A stretch of DNA of 9,225 nucleotides, taken from the NCBI GenBank assembly GCA_035701505.1, contig DASSSA010000134.1:1-9225 (forward strand), read 5' to 3'. The position numbers and the translations under genes are program-made. The DNA comes from AC-69 sp035701505 (GTDB lineage Bacteria; Actinomycetota; UBA4738; HRBIN12). Below, piece by piece: positions 1 to 5,619 of this stretch; position 1 is the stretch's first letter; every line of letters begins with the position of its first letter. The notes beneath the pieces were generated by a model. The model saw only the letters and a list, made by a program, of their open reading frames with translations. It ran no database searches and was not told where the DNA came from.

Positions 1-17
1 AGATGATGGAGCTTCAT
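1..17 (-). CDS. rplO: 50S ribosomal protein L15, first codons only (partial)
   Basis: The ATG at 17-15 opens MKLHHL and then runs off the low-coordinate edge of the window. L15 in most bacteria begins MKLHDL, and rplO directly follows rpmD in the spc operon, so both sequence and position fit. AGGAG stands 5 nt upstream inside the end of rpmD, and the two genes share ATGA. Too little is present to judge the protein itself. Confidence 0.88.
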
Positions 18-238
18 CCTTTCTCCTGCCTCCCACTCTTCACCGAGCGACCACCCGGCGTCTCCTCGACCTTCACCAGGTGGCTGACCTTGGCGATCAT
101 GCCTCGGATCTCGGGGCGGTCGTCCTTGACCACCGAGTCGCCCAGTCGGTGCAGCCCCAACCGGCGGACAGTGGCCTTCTGATCCTTCGGCCGGTGAATC
201 ACGCTCCGGATCTGGGTGACCTTAAGCCTGGTCACCAT
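14..238 (-). CDS. rpmD: 50S ribosomal protein L30
   Basis: L30 is a small, non-essential 50S protein found in the spc operon of many bacteria. The product is 74 residues against about 60 for most L30. The core is clear: LKVTQIRSVIHRPKDQKATV, then RRLGLHRLGDSVVKDDRPEI, then RGMIAKVSHLVKVEE. The last 15 or so residues (ending SVKSGRQEKG) are an extra polar tail. The ATG at 238 has a strong GGAGGAGG just upstream and lies inside the last codons of rpsE, giving a 17-nt overlap. The next codon is GTG and could also start. The tail codons contain AGGAG 5 nt before the rplO ATG, and the TGA overlaps that ATG. Confidence 0.96.
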   Translation of the reverse strand: MVTRLKVTQIRSVIHRPKDQKATVRRLGLHRLGDSVVKDDRPEIRGMIAKVSHLVKVEETPGGRSVKSGRQEKG

Positions 239-821
239 AGGCCTCCTCCAGCTTGGCCGCGCGGGCCGCCTGCATCCGCTCGTCCGCGGCGGCCACGGCC
301 GAGAGCATCGGCTTGGGCGCCACCTCGCTCAGCTGCCGACCGCGGAGCCTGGCCACCTGCTCGGGCCGCTTGAGGCTCCGCAGCCCGGCCGTCGCCGCCT
401 TCACGATGTTGATCGCGTTGCTCGACCCCAGGGACTTGGACAGGATGTCCTTGATCCCCGCGCACTCGACCAGGGCCCGGACCGGGCCGCCGGCGATGAC
501 CCCGGTGCCGGGTGCGGCCGGCTTGAGGAGCACGATGCCGGCACCGTCCTCCCCGATCACCTGGTGCGGGATGGTGGTCCCCATCATCGGAACCTCGAAC
601 ATCTTGCGCTTGGCCTCCTCGACCCCTTTGGCGATGGCCGCGGGGACCTCCTTGGCCTTGCCGTAACCCACGCCGACGCGTCCCGCGCCGTCGCCGACCA
701 CGACGAGCGCGGCGAAGGAGAAGCGGCGGCCACCCTTGACCACCTTGGCCACGCGGTTGATCGCGATGACCCGCTCCTCGTACATGCCCTTCTCTCCGGC
801 CGACGCGTCGTACCGTCGCAT
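222..821 (-). CDS. rpsE: 30S ribosomal protein S5
   Basis: S5 sits at the mRNA entry and affects decoding accuracy; changes in its N-terminal loop give spectinomycin resistance in other bacteria. The product is 199 residues. The dsRBD-like N-terminal domain runs from about 15 to 80 (ERVIAINRVAKVVKGGRRFS, FAALVVVGDGAGRVGVGYGK, AKEVPAAIAKGVEEAKRK). The C-terminal signature is GVIAGGPVRALVECAGIKDI, then LSKSLGSSNAINIVKA (107-142). The ATG at 821 overlaps the rplR stop by one base. A second ATG at 785 (MYEERV) has AGAAGGG close upstream and could be an alternative start. I keep the longer form because actinobacterial S5 usually has residues before this point. The end overlaps rpmD by 17 nt. Confidence 0.97.
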   Translation of the reverse strand: MRRYDASAGEKGMYEERVIAINRVAKVVKGGRRFSFAALVVVGDGAGRVGVGYGKAKEVPAAIAKGVEEAKRKMFEVPMMGTTIPHQVIGEDGAGIVLLKPAAPGTGVIAGGPVRALVECAGIKDILSKSLGSSNAINIVKAATAGLRSLKRPEQVARLRGRQLSEVAPKPMLSAVAAADERMQAARAAKLEEAYGDQA

Positions 822-1192
822 CAGATCGCCAATCCCCCTTCCCTGGCCCCCTCGGCCAGCGCGGCGATCCGGCCGTGATACAGCCGGCCGCCACGGTCGA
901 ACACCGCCGCCTGAACGCCGGCCTGCTTCGCCCGGTCGGCGATCAGGGCCCCGACGGCCTTGGCCACGACCTTCTTGTCGCCCTTGGTTCCGCCGCCACC
1001 GACTTCGCGGTCCGACGCCGAGGCAACCGTAAGCGAGGAGACGTCGTCGATCAGCTGCACGTAGATGTGCCGGTTCGATCGGTACACGGCCAGGCGCGGG
1101 CGCGCCGCGGTGCCCGAGATCTTGCGCCGGATCCGGAGGCGTCGGCGCGCCCGCGCCGAACGCTTGTCGTTCCCACGCTGGACCGTCCTCAT
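821..1192 (-). CDS. rplR: 50S ribosomal protein L18
   Basis: L18 binds 5S rRNA and brings it, together with L5, into the central protuberance. The product is 123 residues, normal for the family. The N-terminus is very basic (KRSARARRRLRIRRKISG, residues 10-27), followed by RPRLAVYRSNRHIYVQLIDD and the conserved C-terminal block VFDRGGRLYHGRIAALAEGA, then REGGLAI. A glycine-rich GGGGTKGDKK (65-74) replaces the usual short linker. The ATG at 1192 is fixed by the family N-terminus and by the ATGA overlap with rplF; AAGGG lies about 9 nt upstream. The stop shares one base with the rpsE start. A GC-only inverted repeat spans the basic N-terminal codons (separate entry). Confidence 0.98.
   Translation of the reverse strand: MRTVQRGNDKRSARARRRLRIRRKISGTAARPRLAVYRSNRHIYVQLIDDVSSLTVASASDREVGGGGTKGDKKVVAKAVGALIADRAKQAGVQAAVFDRGGRLYHGRIAALAEGAREGGLAI
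1093..1157 (-). repeat. 15-bp all-GC inverted repeat inside rplR
   Basis: Bases 1093-1107 and 1143-1157 are exact reverse complements, all G or C, separated by 35 bases. The arms lie in codons for the arginine/alanine-rich segments SARARR and AARPR of L18. The 35-base loop contains a further self-complementary stretch, CCGGATCCGG at 1127-1136. In mRNA this could form a strong stem early in rplR. Arg and Ala codons are built from GCG and CGC units and pair with each other easily, so chance in low-complexity codons is a serious alternative. No U-tract follows, so it is not a terminator. Confidence 0.75.
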
Positions 1193-1740
1193 GACGTCGC
1201 GCCCTTCGCCGCCTTGCCGGCCTTCTTGCGGACGAACTCGCCCTCGTACCGGATGCCCTTGCCCTTGTACGGCTCGGGCTTGCGGATCTGCCGGATGTCC
1301 GCGGCCACCTGCCCGACCTGCTGCTTGTCGTTCCCCCGGATGATCACGCTGGTGGGCGCGGGGACCTCGAACTCGATGCCGTCTGGACATGGCACGGGGA
1401 CCGGATGCGAGTACCCCACCGAGACCTCCAGGTCCTTGCCCCGGAGGGAGGCCCGGTACCCGACGCCCACGATCTGGAGGCGCTTCTCGTAGCCCTTGGT
1501 CACGCCCTCGACCATGTTCGCGATGAGGGTGCGCGTCAGGCCATGCAGGCTCCGGTGGAAGCCCTCGTCGCTCGGGCGCTCGACCCGGATCACGCCGTCG
1601 TCGCGCACGACGCGCATCTCCGGGTGCAGGCGCCGGGACAGGGTTCCCCGGGGCCCGTTCACCGTCACCGTCGCGTCCTGGTCGATGGCCACCTCGACGC
1701 CGGCCGGGATCTCGATGGGTTGCTTACCGATCCGACTCAT
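1189..1740 (-). CDS. rplF: 50S ribosomal protein L6
   Basis: L6 lies near the sarcin-ricin loop and the factor-binding site, and is needed late in 50S assembly. The product is 183 residues, typical length. It begins MSRIGKQPIEIPAGVEVAID and shows both repeats of the L6 fold: the first with VTVNGPRGTLSRRLHP, the second with YEKRLQIVGVGYRASLRGKD (84-103). The bacterial signature QIRKPEPYKGKGIRYEGEFV is at 151-170. The C-terminus is lysine/alanine-rich (RKKAGKAAKG). The ATG at 1740 has GAGGA about 8 nt upstream, overlapping the rpsH stop. The TGA forms a 4-nt ATGA overlap with rplR. Confidence 0.98.
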   Translation of the reverse strand: MSRIGKQPIEIPAGVEVAIDQDATVTVNGPRGTLSRRLHPEMRVVRDDGVIRVERPSDEGFHRSLHGLTRTLIANMVEGVTKGYEKRLQIVGVGYRASLRGKDLEVSVGYSHPVPVPCPDGIEFEVPAPTSVIIRGNDKQQVGQVAADIRQIRKPEPYKGKGIRYEGEFVRKKAGKAAKGATS

Positions 1741-1750
1741 CGCTTCGTCC

Positions 1751-2170
1751 TCACCACACGTAAGCCAAGACCTCGCCGCCGATGCCCCGGCGAGAGGCCT
1801 CCCGGTCAGTGATCACGCCCTGGGACGTGGACAGGATGGCGATGCCGAGCCCGCCCATGACCCGGGGAAGCTTGTCGCGCACGGCGTACACTCGGCGACC
1901 CGGGGTGGAGATGCGGCGCAGGCCGGTGATGGTCCGTTCCCGCTTCGCCCCGTACTTCAGGCGGACCCGAAGGGCCCGGTGGACGCCCTCGCCCTCGGTC
2001 TCGAAGCTGTCCACGAACCCTTCCGCGGCGAGGATCTCGAGGATGGCCTGGTTGAGCTTGGACGCCGGCACGAGCAGGTCGTCCTTGTACGCCACGTTGG
2101 CGTTCCTGATCCTCGTCAGCATGTCCGCGACGGGATCGGTGACGTTGGTCCGAACGAGGGCCTTCACCAT
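1751..2170 (-). CDS. rpsH: 30S ribosomal protein S8
   Basis: S8 is a primary binder of 16S rRNA helix 21; in E. coli it also represses the spc operon through a site on rplE mRNA. The product is 139 residues. The family core begins at VTDPVADMLTRIRNANVAYK (residues 10-29), and the C-terminal domain shows GLRRISTPGRRVYAVRDKLP, GLGIAILSTSQGVITDREAS and the ending GGEVLAYVW. The ATG at 2170 adds about nine residues (MVKALVRTN) before the usual S8 start. A GTG at 2167 is the only close alternative; I prefer the ATG because of GAAGG about 5 nt upstream. The stop is 10 nt before rplF, and its region supplies the rplF ribosome-binding site. Confidence 0.97.
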   Translation of the reverse strand: MVKALVRTNVTDPVADMLTRIRNANVAYKDDLLVPASKLNQAILEILAAEGFVDSFETEGEGVHRALRVRLKYGAKRERTITGLRRISTPGRRVYAVRDKLPRVMGGLGIAILSTSQGVITDREASRRGIGGEVLAYVW

Positions 2171-2349
2171 GATGCCTTCGTCACCCCCGGCAACTCACCG
2201 ATGTGCGCGAGCTCGCGGAAGCAGATCCGACACAGCAGGAACCTGCGGTACACGGCCCGAGCCCGGCCGCACCGACGGCACCGGGTGTGCTCGCGCACGG
2301 CGAACTTCGCCGGCTTGAGCTGCTTCTCGATCTTCGCCTTCCCTGCCAT
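2164..2349 (-). CDS. rpsN: 30S ribosomal protein S14, zinc-binding type
   Basis: S14 is a 30S head protein near the decoding side. At 61 residues this is the short type-Z form. Cys24 and Cys27 (RCRRCG) pair with Cys40 and Cys43 (LCRICF) as a CxxC-x12-CxxC zinc site. The family ending ELAHIGELPGVTKASW is intact. The zinc-independent form of S14 is about 100 residues and lacks these cysteines; no such gene is in this window. The ATG at 2349 has GAGG 6 nt upstream inside the 13-nt gap after rplE. The last codons overlap the rpsH start by seven bases (ATGGTGA), so S8 synthesis is probably coupled to S14. Confidence 0.98.
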   Translation of the reverse strand: MAGKAKIEKQLKPAKFAVREHTRCRRCGRARAVYRRFLLCRICFRELAHIGELPGVTKASW

Positions 2350-2362
2350 CTCGTCCCTCTCG

Positions 2363-2944
2363 CTACGAGGCCGCCGCGGTCACGGCCGGGGCACCCTCGA
2401 ACGGGAACCCCAGCGCGATCAACAGCGCCCTGCCTTCGTCGTCCGTCTTCGCCGTCGTCGCCACGGTGATGTCCATCCCCCGGACCTTCACCACCTTGTC
2501 GTAGTCGACCTCCGGGAAGATCAGCTGCTCCGTCAGCCCGAGCGTGTAGTTCCCGTGACCGTCGAACGACCGTCGTGATAGCCCCCGGAAGTCGCGGATC
2601 CTGGGGACGGCCACCGTGATGAGGCGGTCGACGAACTCCCACATGCGGTCGCCCCGAAGGGTGACCTTGGCCCCGATGGACATGCCTTCCCGGAGCTTGA
2701 AGCCGGCGATCGACTTCCGGGCCTTCGTCACCACCGGTCGCTGCCCGGTGATGACCGCCAGGTCCTGAGTGGCCGCCTCCAGCATACGAGCATCCTTCAG
2801 GGCGTCACCCACGCCCATGTTGATGACGACCTTCTGGAGTCGCGGGACCTCCATGGCGTTGGCGTATCCGAGCTCCTGGCGCAGGCGCGGGAGTACCTCC
2901 TCGCGATAGCGCACCTTCAGACGAGGCACGTAGCGCTCGCTCAC
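2363..2944 (-). CDS. rplE: 50S ribosomal protein L5
   Basis: L5 binds 5S rRNA together with L18 and contacts S13 and the P-site tRNA in the central protuberance. The product is 193 residues, slightly longer than the usual 179-187 because of a short alanine-rich end (EGAPAVTAAAS). Family segments are VPRLQKVVINMGVGDALKDA (33-52), ITGQRPVVTKARKSIAGFKL (65-84), REGMSIGAKVTLRGDRMWEF (85-104) and RDFRGLSRRSFDGHGNYTLG (117-136). The start is GTG at 2944-2942 (VSERYVPRLK), with GAGG 7 nt upstream and a GTGA overlap with rplX. Frame upstream of it belongs to rplX read out of phase. The TAG stop is 13 nt before rpsN. Confidence 0.97.
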   Translation of the reverse strand: MSERYVPRLKVRYREEVLPRLRQELGYANAMEVPRLQKVVINMGVGDALKDARMLEAATQDLAVITGQRPVVTKARKSIAGFKLREGMSIGAKVTLRGDRMWEFVDRLITVAVPRIRDFRGLSRRSFDGHGNYTLGLTEQLIFPEVDYDKVVKVRGMDITVATTAKTDDEGRALLIALGFPFEGAPAVTAAAS

Positions 2945-3279
2945 AGCTCGGCCTCGCACTTGCGGCAGATACGGACCTTCTTGCCGTCGGACCCCACCTC
3001 GTGGCCGACCCGGGTGGGCTGGCCGCAGGACTTGCACACGATCTGGACGTTGGAGATGTCGACGTACAGCTCCATGTCGATGATGCCGCCCTGCTGGAGC
3101 TGCTGTCCGCTGGTGGATCGGCGGCCCGTCGCCCGCTGATGTTTCTTGGCCATGGCCCCGCCCTCCACAAGGATGCGCCCGTCCTTGGGCACCACCCGGA
3201 CCACCCGGCCTCGGTGGCCGCGGCTCTTCCCCGTCATCACCTGCACGGTGTCGTCCTTCTTGACGTCGACTCCTGGCAT
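2941..3279 (-). CDS. rplX: 50S ribosomal protein L24 with zinc ribbon
   Basis: L24 starts 50S assembly by binding the 5' end of 23S rRNA and lies near the tunnel exit. The product is 112 residues. A KOW motif occupies about residues 6-34 (VKKDDTVQVMTGKSRGHRGR, VVRVVPKDGR), followed by VEGGAMAKKHQR. The C-terminal part has two CxxC pairs, Cys82/Cys85 (CKSC) and Cys105/Cys108 (CRKC), separated by GQPTRVGHEV and a short basic stretch. This predicts a zinc ribbon, a form seen in many bacterial L24 but not in E. coli. The ATG follows the rplN stop by 2 nt with GAGGTG upstream. The TGA overlaps the rplE GTG by four bases. Confidence 0.97.
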   Translation of the reverse strand: MPGVDVKKDDTVQVMTGKSRGHRGRVVRVVPKDGRILVEGGAMAKKHQRATGRRSTSGQQLQQGGIIDMELYVDISNVQIVCKSCGQPTRVGHEVGSDGKKVRICRKCEAEL

Positions 3280-3281
3280 CG

Positions 3282-3650
3282 TCACAGCACCTCCGGTGCG
3301 AGCGAGATGATCTTCATGAATCGCTTCTCCCGCAGCTCGCGGGCCACCGGGCCGAAGATCCTGGTCCCCCGGGGGTTCCGCTGGTCGTTGATGAGGACCA
3401 GGGCGTTGTCGTCGAAGCGAATGTATGAGCCGTCGGGGCGGCGGCGCTCCTTGGCCGTGCGCACTACGACACCCTTCACCACCTCGCCCTTCTTCACAGC
3501 TCCGCCGGGGAGCGCGTCCTTCACCGAGCCCACGACGACGTCGCCGATCCCGGCGTAGCGGCGGTGGGAGCCACCCAGGACGCGGATCACCAGGACCTCC
3601 CTGGCCCCCGTGTTGTCCGCGACCCTGCATCGGGTCTCCTGCTGGATCAC
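3282..3650 (-). CDS. rplN: 50S ribosomal protein L14
   Basis: L14 sits at the subunit interface, where it forms bridges to 16S rRNA and is the binding site of the silencing factor RsfS in other bacteria. The product is 122 residues, exactly the canonical length. It starts VIQQETRCRVADNTGAREVL and includes the signature GSHRRYAGIGDVVVGSVKDA, then KKGEVVKGVVVRTAKERRRP, FDDNALVLIN and RGTRIFGPVARELRE. The GTG at 3650-3648 is chosen on that N-terminus and on GAGG about 5 nt upstream, which overlaps the rpsQ stop. The open frame upstream of the GTG is a shadow of rpsQ. This is the first gene of the classical spc operon; no promoter-sized space precedes it. Confidence 0.98.
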   Translation of the reverse strand: MIQQETRCRVADNTGAREVLVIRVLGGSHRRYAGIGDVVVGSVKDALPGGAVKKGEVVKGVVVRTAKERRRPDGSYIRFDDNALVLINDQRNPRGTRIFGPVARELREKRFMKIISLAPEVL

Positions 3651-3657
3651 CTTTCCC

Positions 3658-3924
3658 TCACTTCGCCCGTTCCACGATCTCCACGATCCGCCACCGCTTG
3701 GTCTTCGACAGGGGACGGGTCTCGACCACGCGGACGGTGTCGCCCACGTGCGCCTCGTTCGCTTCGTCGTGCGCCGCAAGCCGGGACGAGCGCCGAACGA
3801 TCTTCTGATAGAGCGGATGGCGGATCTGTCGGTCGATCTTGACCAGCACGGTCTTGTCCATCGCGTCGGACACCACCACGCCGGTGCGGACCTTCCGCCG
3901 ACCGCGTTCGTTCGTCTGGGTCAC
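3658..3924 (-). CDS. rpsQ: 30S ribosomal protein S17
   Basis: S17 is a primary 16S rRNA-binding protein with an OB fold, needed for early 30S assembly. The product is 88 residues, the normal length. It carries RKVRTGVVVSDAMDKTVLVK (10-29), RHPLYQKIVRRSSRLAAHDE (35-54) and the S17 signature GDTVRVVETRPLSKTKRWRI (61-80) before VEIVERAK. The start is GTG at 3924-3922, overlapping the rpmC stop as GTGA. The only ribosome-binding site is an AAGGA about 11 nt upstream, so translation probably depends on ribosomes finishing rpmC. This is the last gene of the classical S10 operon, but only 7 nt separate it from rplN. Confidence 0.98.
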   Translation of the reverse strand: MTQTNERGRRKVRTGVVVSDAMDKTVLVKIDRQIRHPLYQKIVRRSSRLAAHDEANEAHVGDTVRVVETRPLSKTKRWRIVEIVERAK

Positions 3925-4322
3925 GTCTCGCTCGCTTCCTTCTTGCGCCCTCGCCGTCGCCTCGTTCGCCTCCCGGTCTCCTGCTCGGATCCCTGGGCCT
4001 CCCCGAGCTCCTCGCCCGGCTCGAGCAGGTCATCGAGGGGCTCGCCCTTCTTCGTCCCGGCGGCCTGGGCCTGGCGGGACTCGGCCAGGGCCTCGACATC
4101 GGCCCGCGCCAGCTCCTCCTCCACCGCCTGCTCCGGCTGACGTTCGCGCAGCACGGTCAGGATCCTCGACACGTCGTGCCGCACGTCCTTGATGCGCATG
4201 GGGTTGTCGAGCTGCCCCGTGGCCAGCTGGAACCGCAGGTTGAACAGCTCCTCCTTGTGGGACTCCAGCCGCTCGATGAGCTGATCGACCGGGAGCTCGC
4301 GGAGCTCGGCCACCCTGGTCAC
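3921..4322 (-). CDS. rpmC: 50S ribosomal protein L29 with a 68-residue charged C-terminal extension
   Basis: L29 is a small two-helix protein at the exit tunnel next to L23. Residues 1-65 are a complete L29: VAELRELPVDQLIERLESHK, EELFNLRFQLATGQLDNPMR and IKDVRHDVSRILTVLRER. The frame then continues for another 68 residues, making 133 in all against about 60-80 for usual L29. The tail is acidic at first (EEELARADVEALAES, EPLDDLLEPGEELGEAQ) and ends with a basic cluster RRTRRRRGRKK at 118-128 followed by EASET. The GTG at 4322-4320 gives a 4-nt overlap with rplP. A second GTG at 4313-4311 (VAELREL) has a better-spaced GGAG and would shorten the protein by three residues. The stop overlaps the rpsQ GTG, so the tail is not a missed separate gene. 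Confidence 0.93.
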   Translation of the reverse strand: MTRVAELRELPVDQLIERLESHKEELFNLRFQLATGQLDNPMRIKDVRHDVSRILTVLRERQPEQAVEEELARADVEALAESRQAQAAGTKKGEPLDDLLEPGEELGEAQGSEQETGRRTRRRRGRKKEASET

Positions 4323-4738
4323 TCCGACCCCCCCGCCCGGCTGATGAACTTGGTCTTGATGGGGAGCTTGTGGGCCGCTCGGCTCATGGCCTCCTTGGCC
4401 ACCTGCTCGGTGACCCCCGAGAGCTCGAACATCACCCGGCCGGGCTTGACCACCGCGACCCACCCCTCCGGGTTGCCCTTGCCCGAGCCCATCCGAGTCT
4501 CGGCCGGTTTCTTGGTGAACGGCTTGTCGGGGAAGATGTTGATCCACACCTTGCCACCACGGCGGATGTGTCTGGTGATGGCCACCCGAGCCGCCTCGAT
4601 CTGGCGGTTGGTGATCCACGCCGGCTGGAGGGCCACCAGACCGTAGTCACCGAAGTGCACCTCGGTCCCGCCCTTGGCCCGGCCCCGCATGCGGCCCCGG
4701 TGGACCTTGCGGTGCTTGACCTTCTTGGGGGCGAGCAT
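4319..4738 (-). CDS. rplP: 50S ribosomal protein L16
   Basis: L16 helps to form the A-site tRNA binding pocket and the 5S rRNA region of the 50S subunit. The product is 139 residues, normal for the family. It begins MLAPKKVKHRKVHRGRMRG, has FGDYGLVALQPAWITNRQIE (29-48) and the signature KPAETRMGSGKGNPEGWVAV (77-96), then VKPGRVMFELSG. This region includes the conserved Arg that is hydroxylated in E. coli L16. The ATG shares a base with the rpsC stop; GAGG and AAGGGAG lie just upstream in the rpsC tail. The gene ends in a run of seven G in the mRNA (4334-4328), then TCGGAGTGA, where the TGA overlaps the rpmC GTG. Confidence 0.98.
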   Translation of the reverse strand: MLAPKKVKHRKVHRGRMRGRAKGGTEVHFGDYGLVALQPAWITNRQIEAARVAITRHIRRGGKVWINIFPDKPFTKKPAETRMGSGKGNPEGWVAVVKPGRVMFELSGVTEQVAKEAMSRAAHKLPIKTKFISRAGGSE

Positions 4739-5619
4739 CAGGCCTCGCTCCCTTCGGCGGGCGGCGTCTCCTCGGCGTTTGCGCCGGGCTCGGGGGTCGC
4801 CCCGTCCTCGCCGACCTCATCGCCGGGCTCGGTGCTGGGCTCAGAGACAGTTGGCTCCTCGGTCTCGATGGCCTCGGCCTCGGCCTGGTCGGTGATCAGG
4901 GCGCCGGTGGAGGCCCCCCCGGCCGATACCTGCGCCAGGGCCCGGGCTCGGGCAAGCTCTGTCTCCTTCTCCGCGGCGGGGATCTCGTCCCCGTGGTACA
5001 CCCACACCTTCACCCCGATCTGTCCGAAAGTCGTCTTTGCCTCGGCAGTGCCGAAGTCGATCCGGGCCCGGAGGGTATGCAGCGGAACCCGCCCCTCGCG
5101 GTACCACTCGCGGCGTGACATCTCGGTCCCGCCGAGGCGGCCGCCGCATTGCACCCGGACGCCGAGCGCTCCGGCCCGCATGGCCGTCTGGACGGCCCGG
5201 CGCATGGCCCGGCGGAAGGAGACCCGCCCGGCCAGCTGTTCGGCCACGCCCTGGGCGAGCAGTGTGGCATCGGTCTCCGGTCGGAGCTGGCTGGCCGCGG
5301 AGTTCATGTCCTCGACCTTCACGTCGACCCGCTTCTTGGTCACCCGCTCGATGTCCCGGCGGATCCGGTCGACTTCGGCGCCCTTGCGGCCGATCACGAT
5401 GCCGGGACGGGCCGTCCGGATGAACACCCAGATCTGATCGCCCTTGCGCTCGATGTCGATGCTGGAGATGCCGGCCCGGGACAGGCGGCTGCGGATGTGC
5501 TTGCGGATCCACACGTCCTCGTGCAGGGAGTCCGCGTAGTCGCGGCCCCCGAACCAGTTGGACTTCCACGTGTAGATGACCCCCAGCCGAAGTCCGTACG
5601 GAGTGACCTTGTGACCCAT
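4738..5619 (-). CDS. rpsC: 30S ribosomal protein S3 with a long acidic C-terminal tail
   Basis: S3 lies at the mRNA entry side of the 30S head and takes part in mRNA unwinding. The product is 293 residues against 233 in E. coli. It starts MGHKVTPYGLRLGV. A type II KH domain carries the GxxG loop GRKG at 77-80 (RPGIVIGRKGAEVDRIRR). The C-terminal domain follows, with GVRVQCGGRLGGTEMSRREW and VKVWVYHGDEIP ending near residue 214. The remaining 80 or so residues are a low-complexity tail, strongly acidic from about 235 (Glu/Asp/Pro/Ala/Thr). Extended S3 tails are known in Actinobacteria, but this sequence is not one I recognise. A GAGGA site inside the end of rplV serves the ATG. The stop overlaps rplP by one base (TGATG). 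Confidence 0.98.
   Translation of the reverse strand: MGHKVTPYGLRLGVIYTWKSNWFGGRDYADSLHEDVWIRKHIRSRLSRAGISSIDIERKGDQIWVFIRTARPGIVIGRKGAEVDRIRRDIERVTKKRVDVKVEDMNSAASQLRPETDATLLAQGVAEQLAGRVSFRRAMRRAVQTAMRAGALGVRVQCGGRLGGTEMSRREWYREGRVPLHTLRARIDFGTAEAKTTFGQIGVKVWVYHGDEIPAAEKETELARARALAQVSAGGASTGALITDQAEAEAIETEEPTVSEPSTEPGDEVGEDGATPEPGANAEETPPAEGSEA

Noticed and set aside
503..546. 9-bp inverted repeat with a 26-nt gap in rpsE
   Set aside because: Short arms, a wide gap and Gly/Ala/Pro codons; fits chance.
2350..2362. 13-nt gap between rplE and rpsN as a regulatory site
   Set aside because: It holds only a ribosome-binding site (GAGG) for rpsN; too short for a promoter or terminator.
1496..2578. 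Plus-strand open frame of 360 codons opposite rplF, rpsH, rpsN and rplE
   Set aside because: It lies antisense to four well-supported genes and its translation is Arg/Pro-rich shadow sequence without family features.
4370..5437. Long open frame on the plus strand (355 codons) opposite rpsC and rplP
   Set aside because: GC-rich genes leave long stop-free antisense frames. It has no recognisable domain, and the minus strand is fully explained by S3 and L16.
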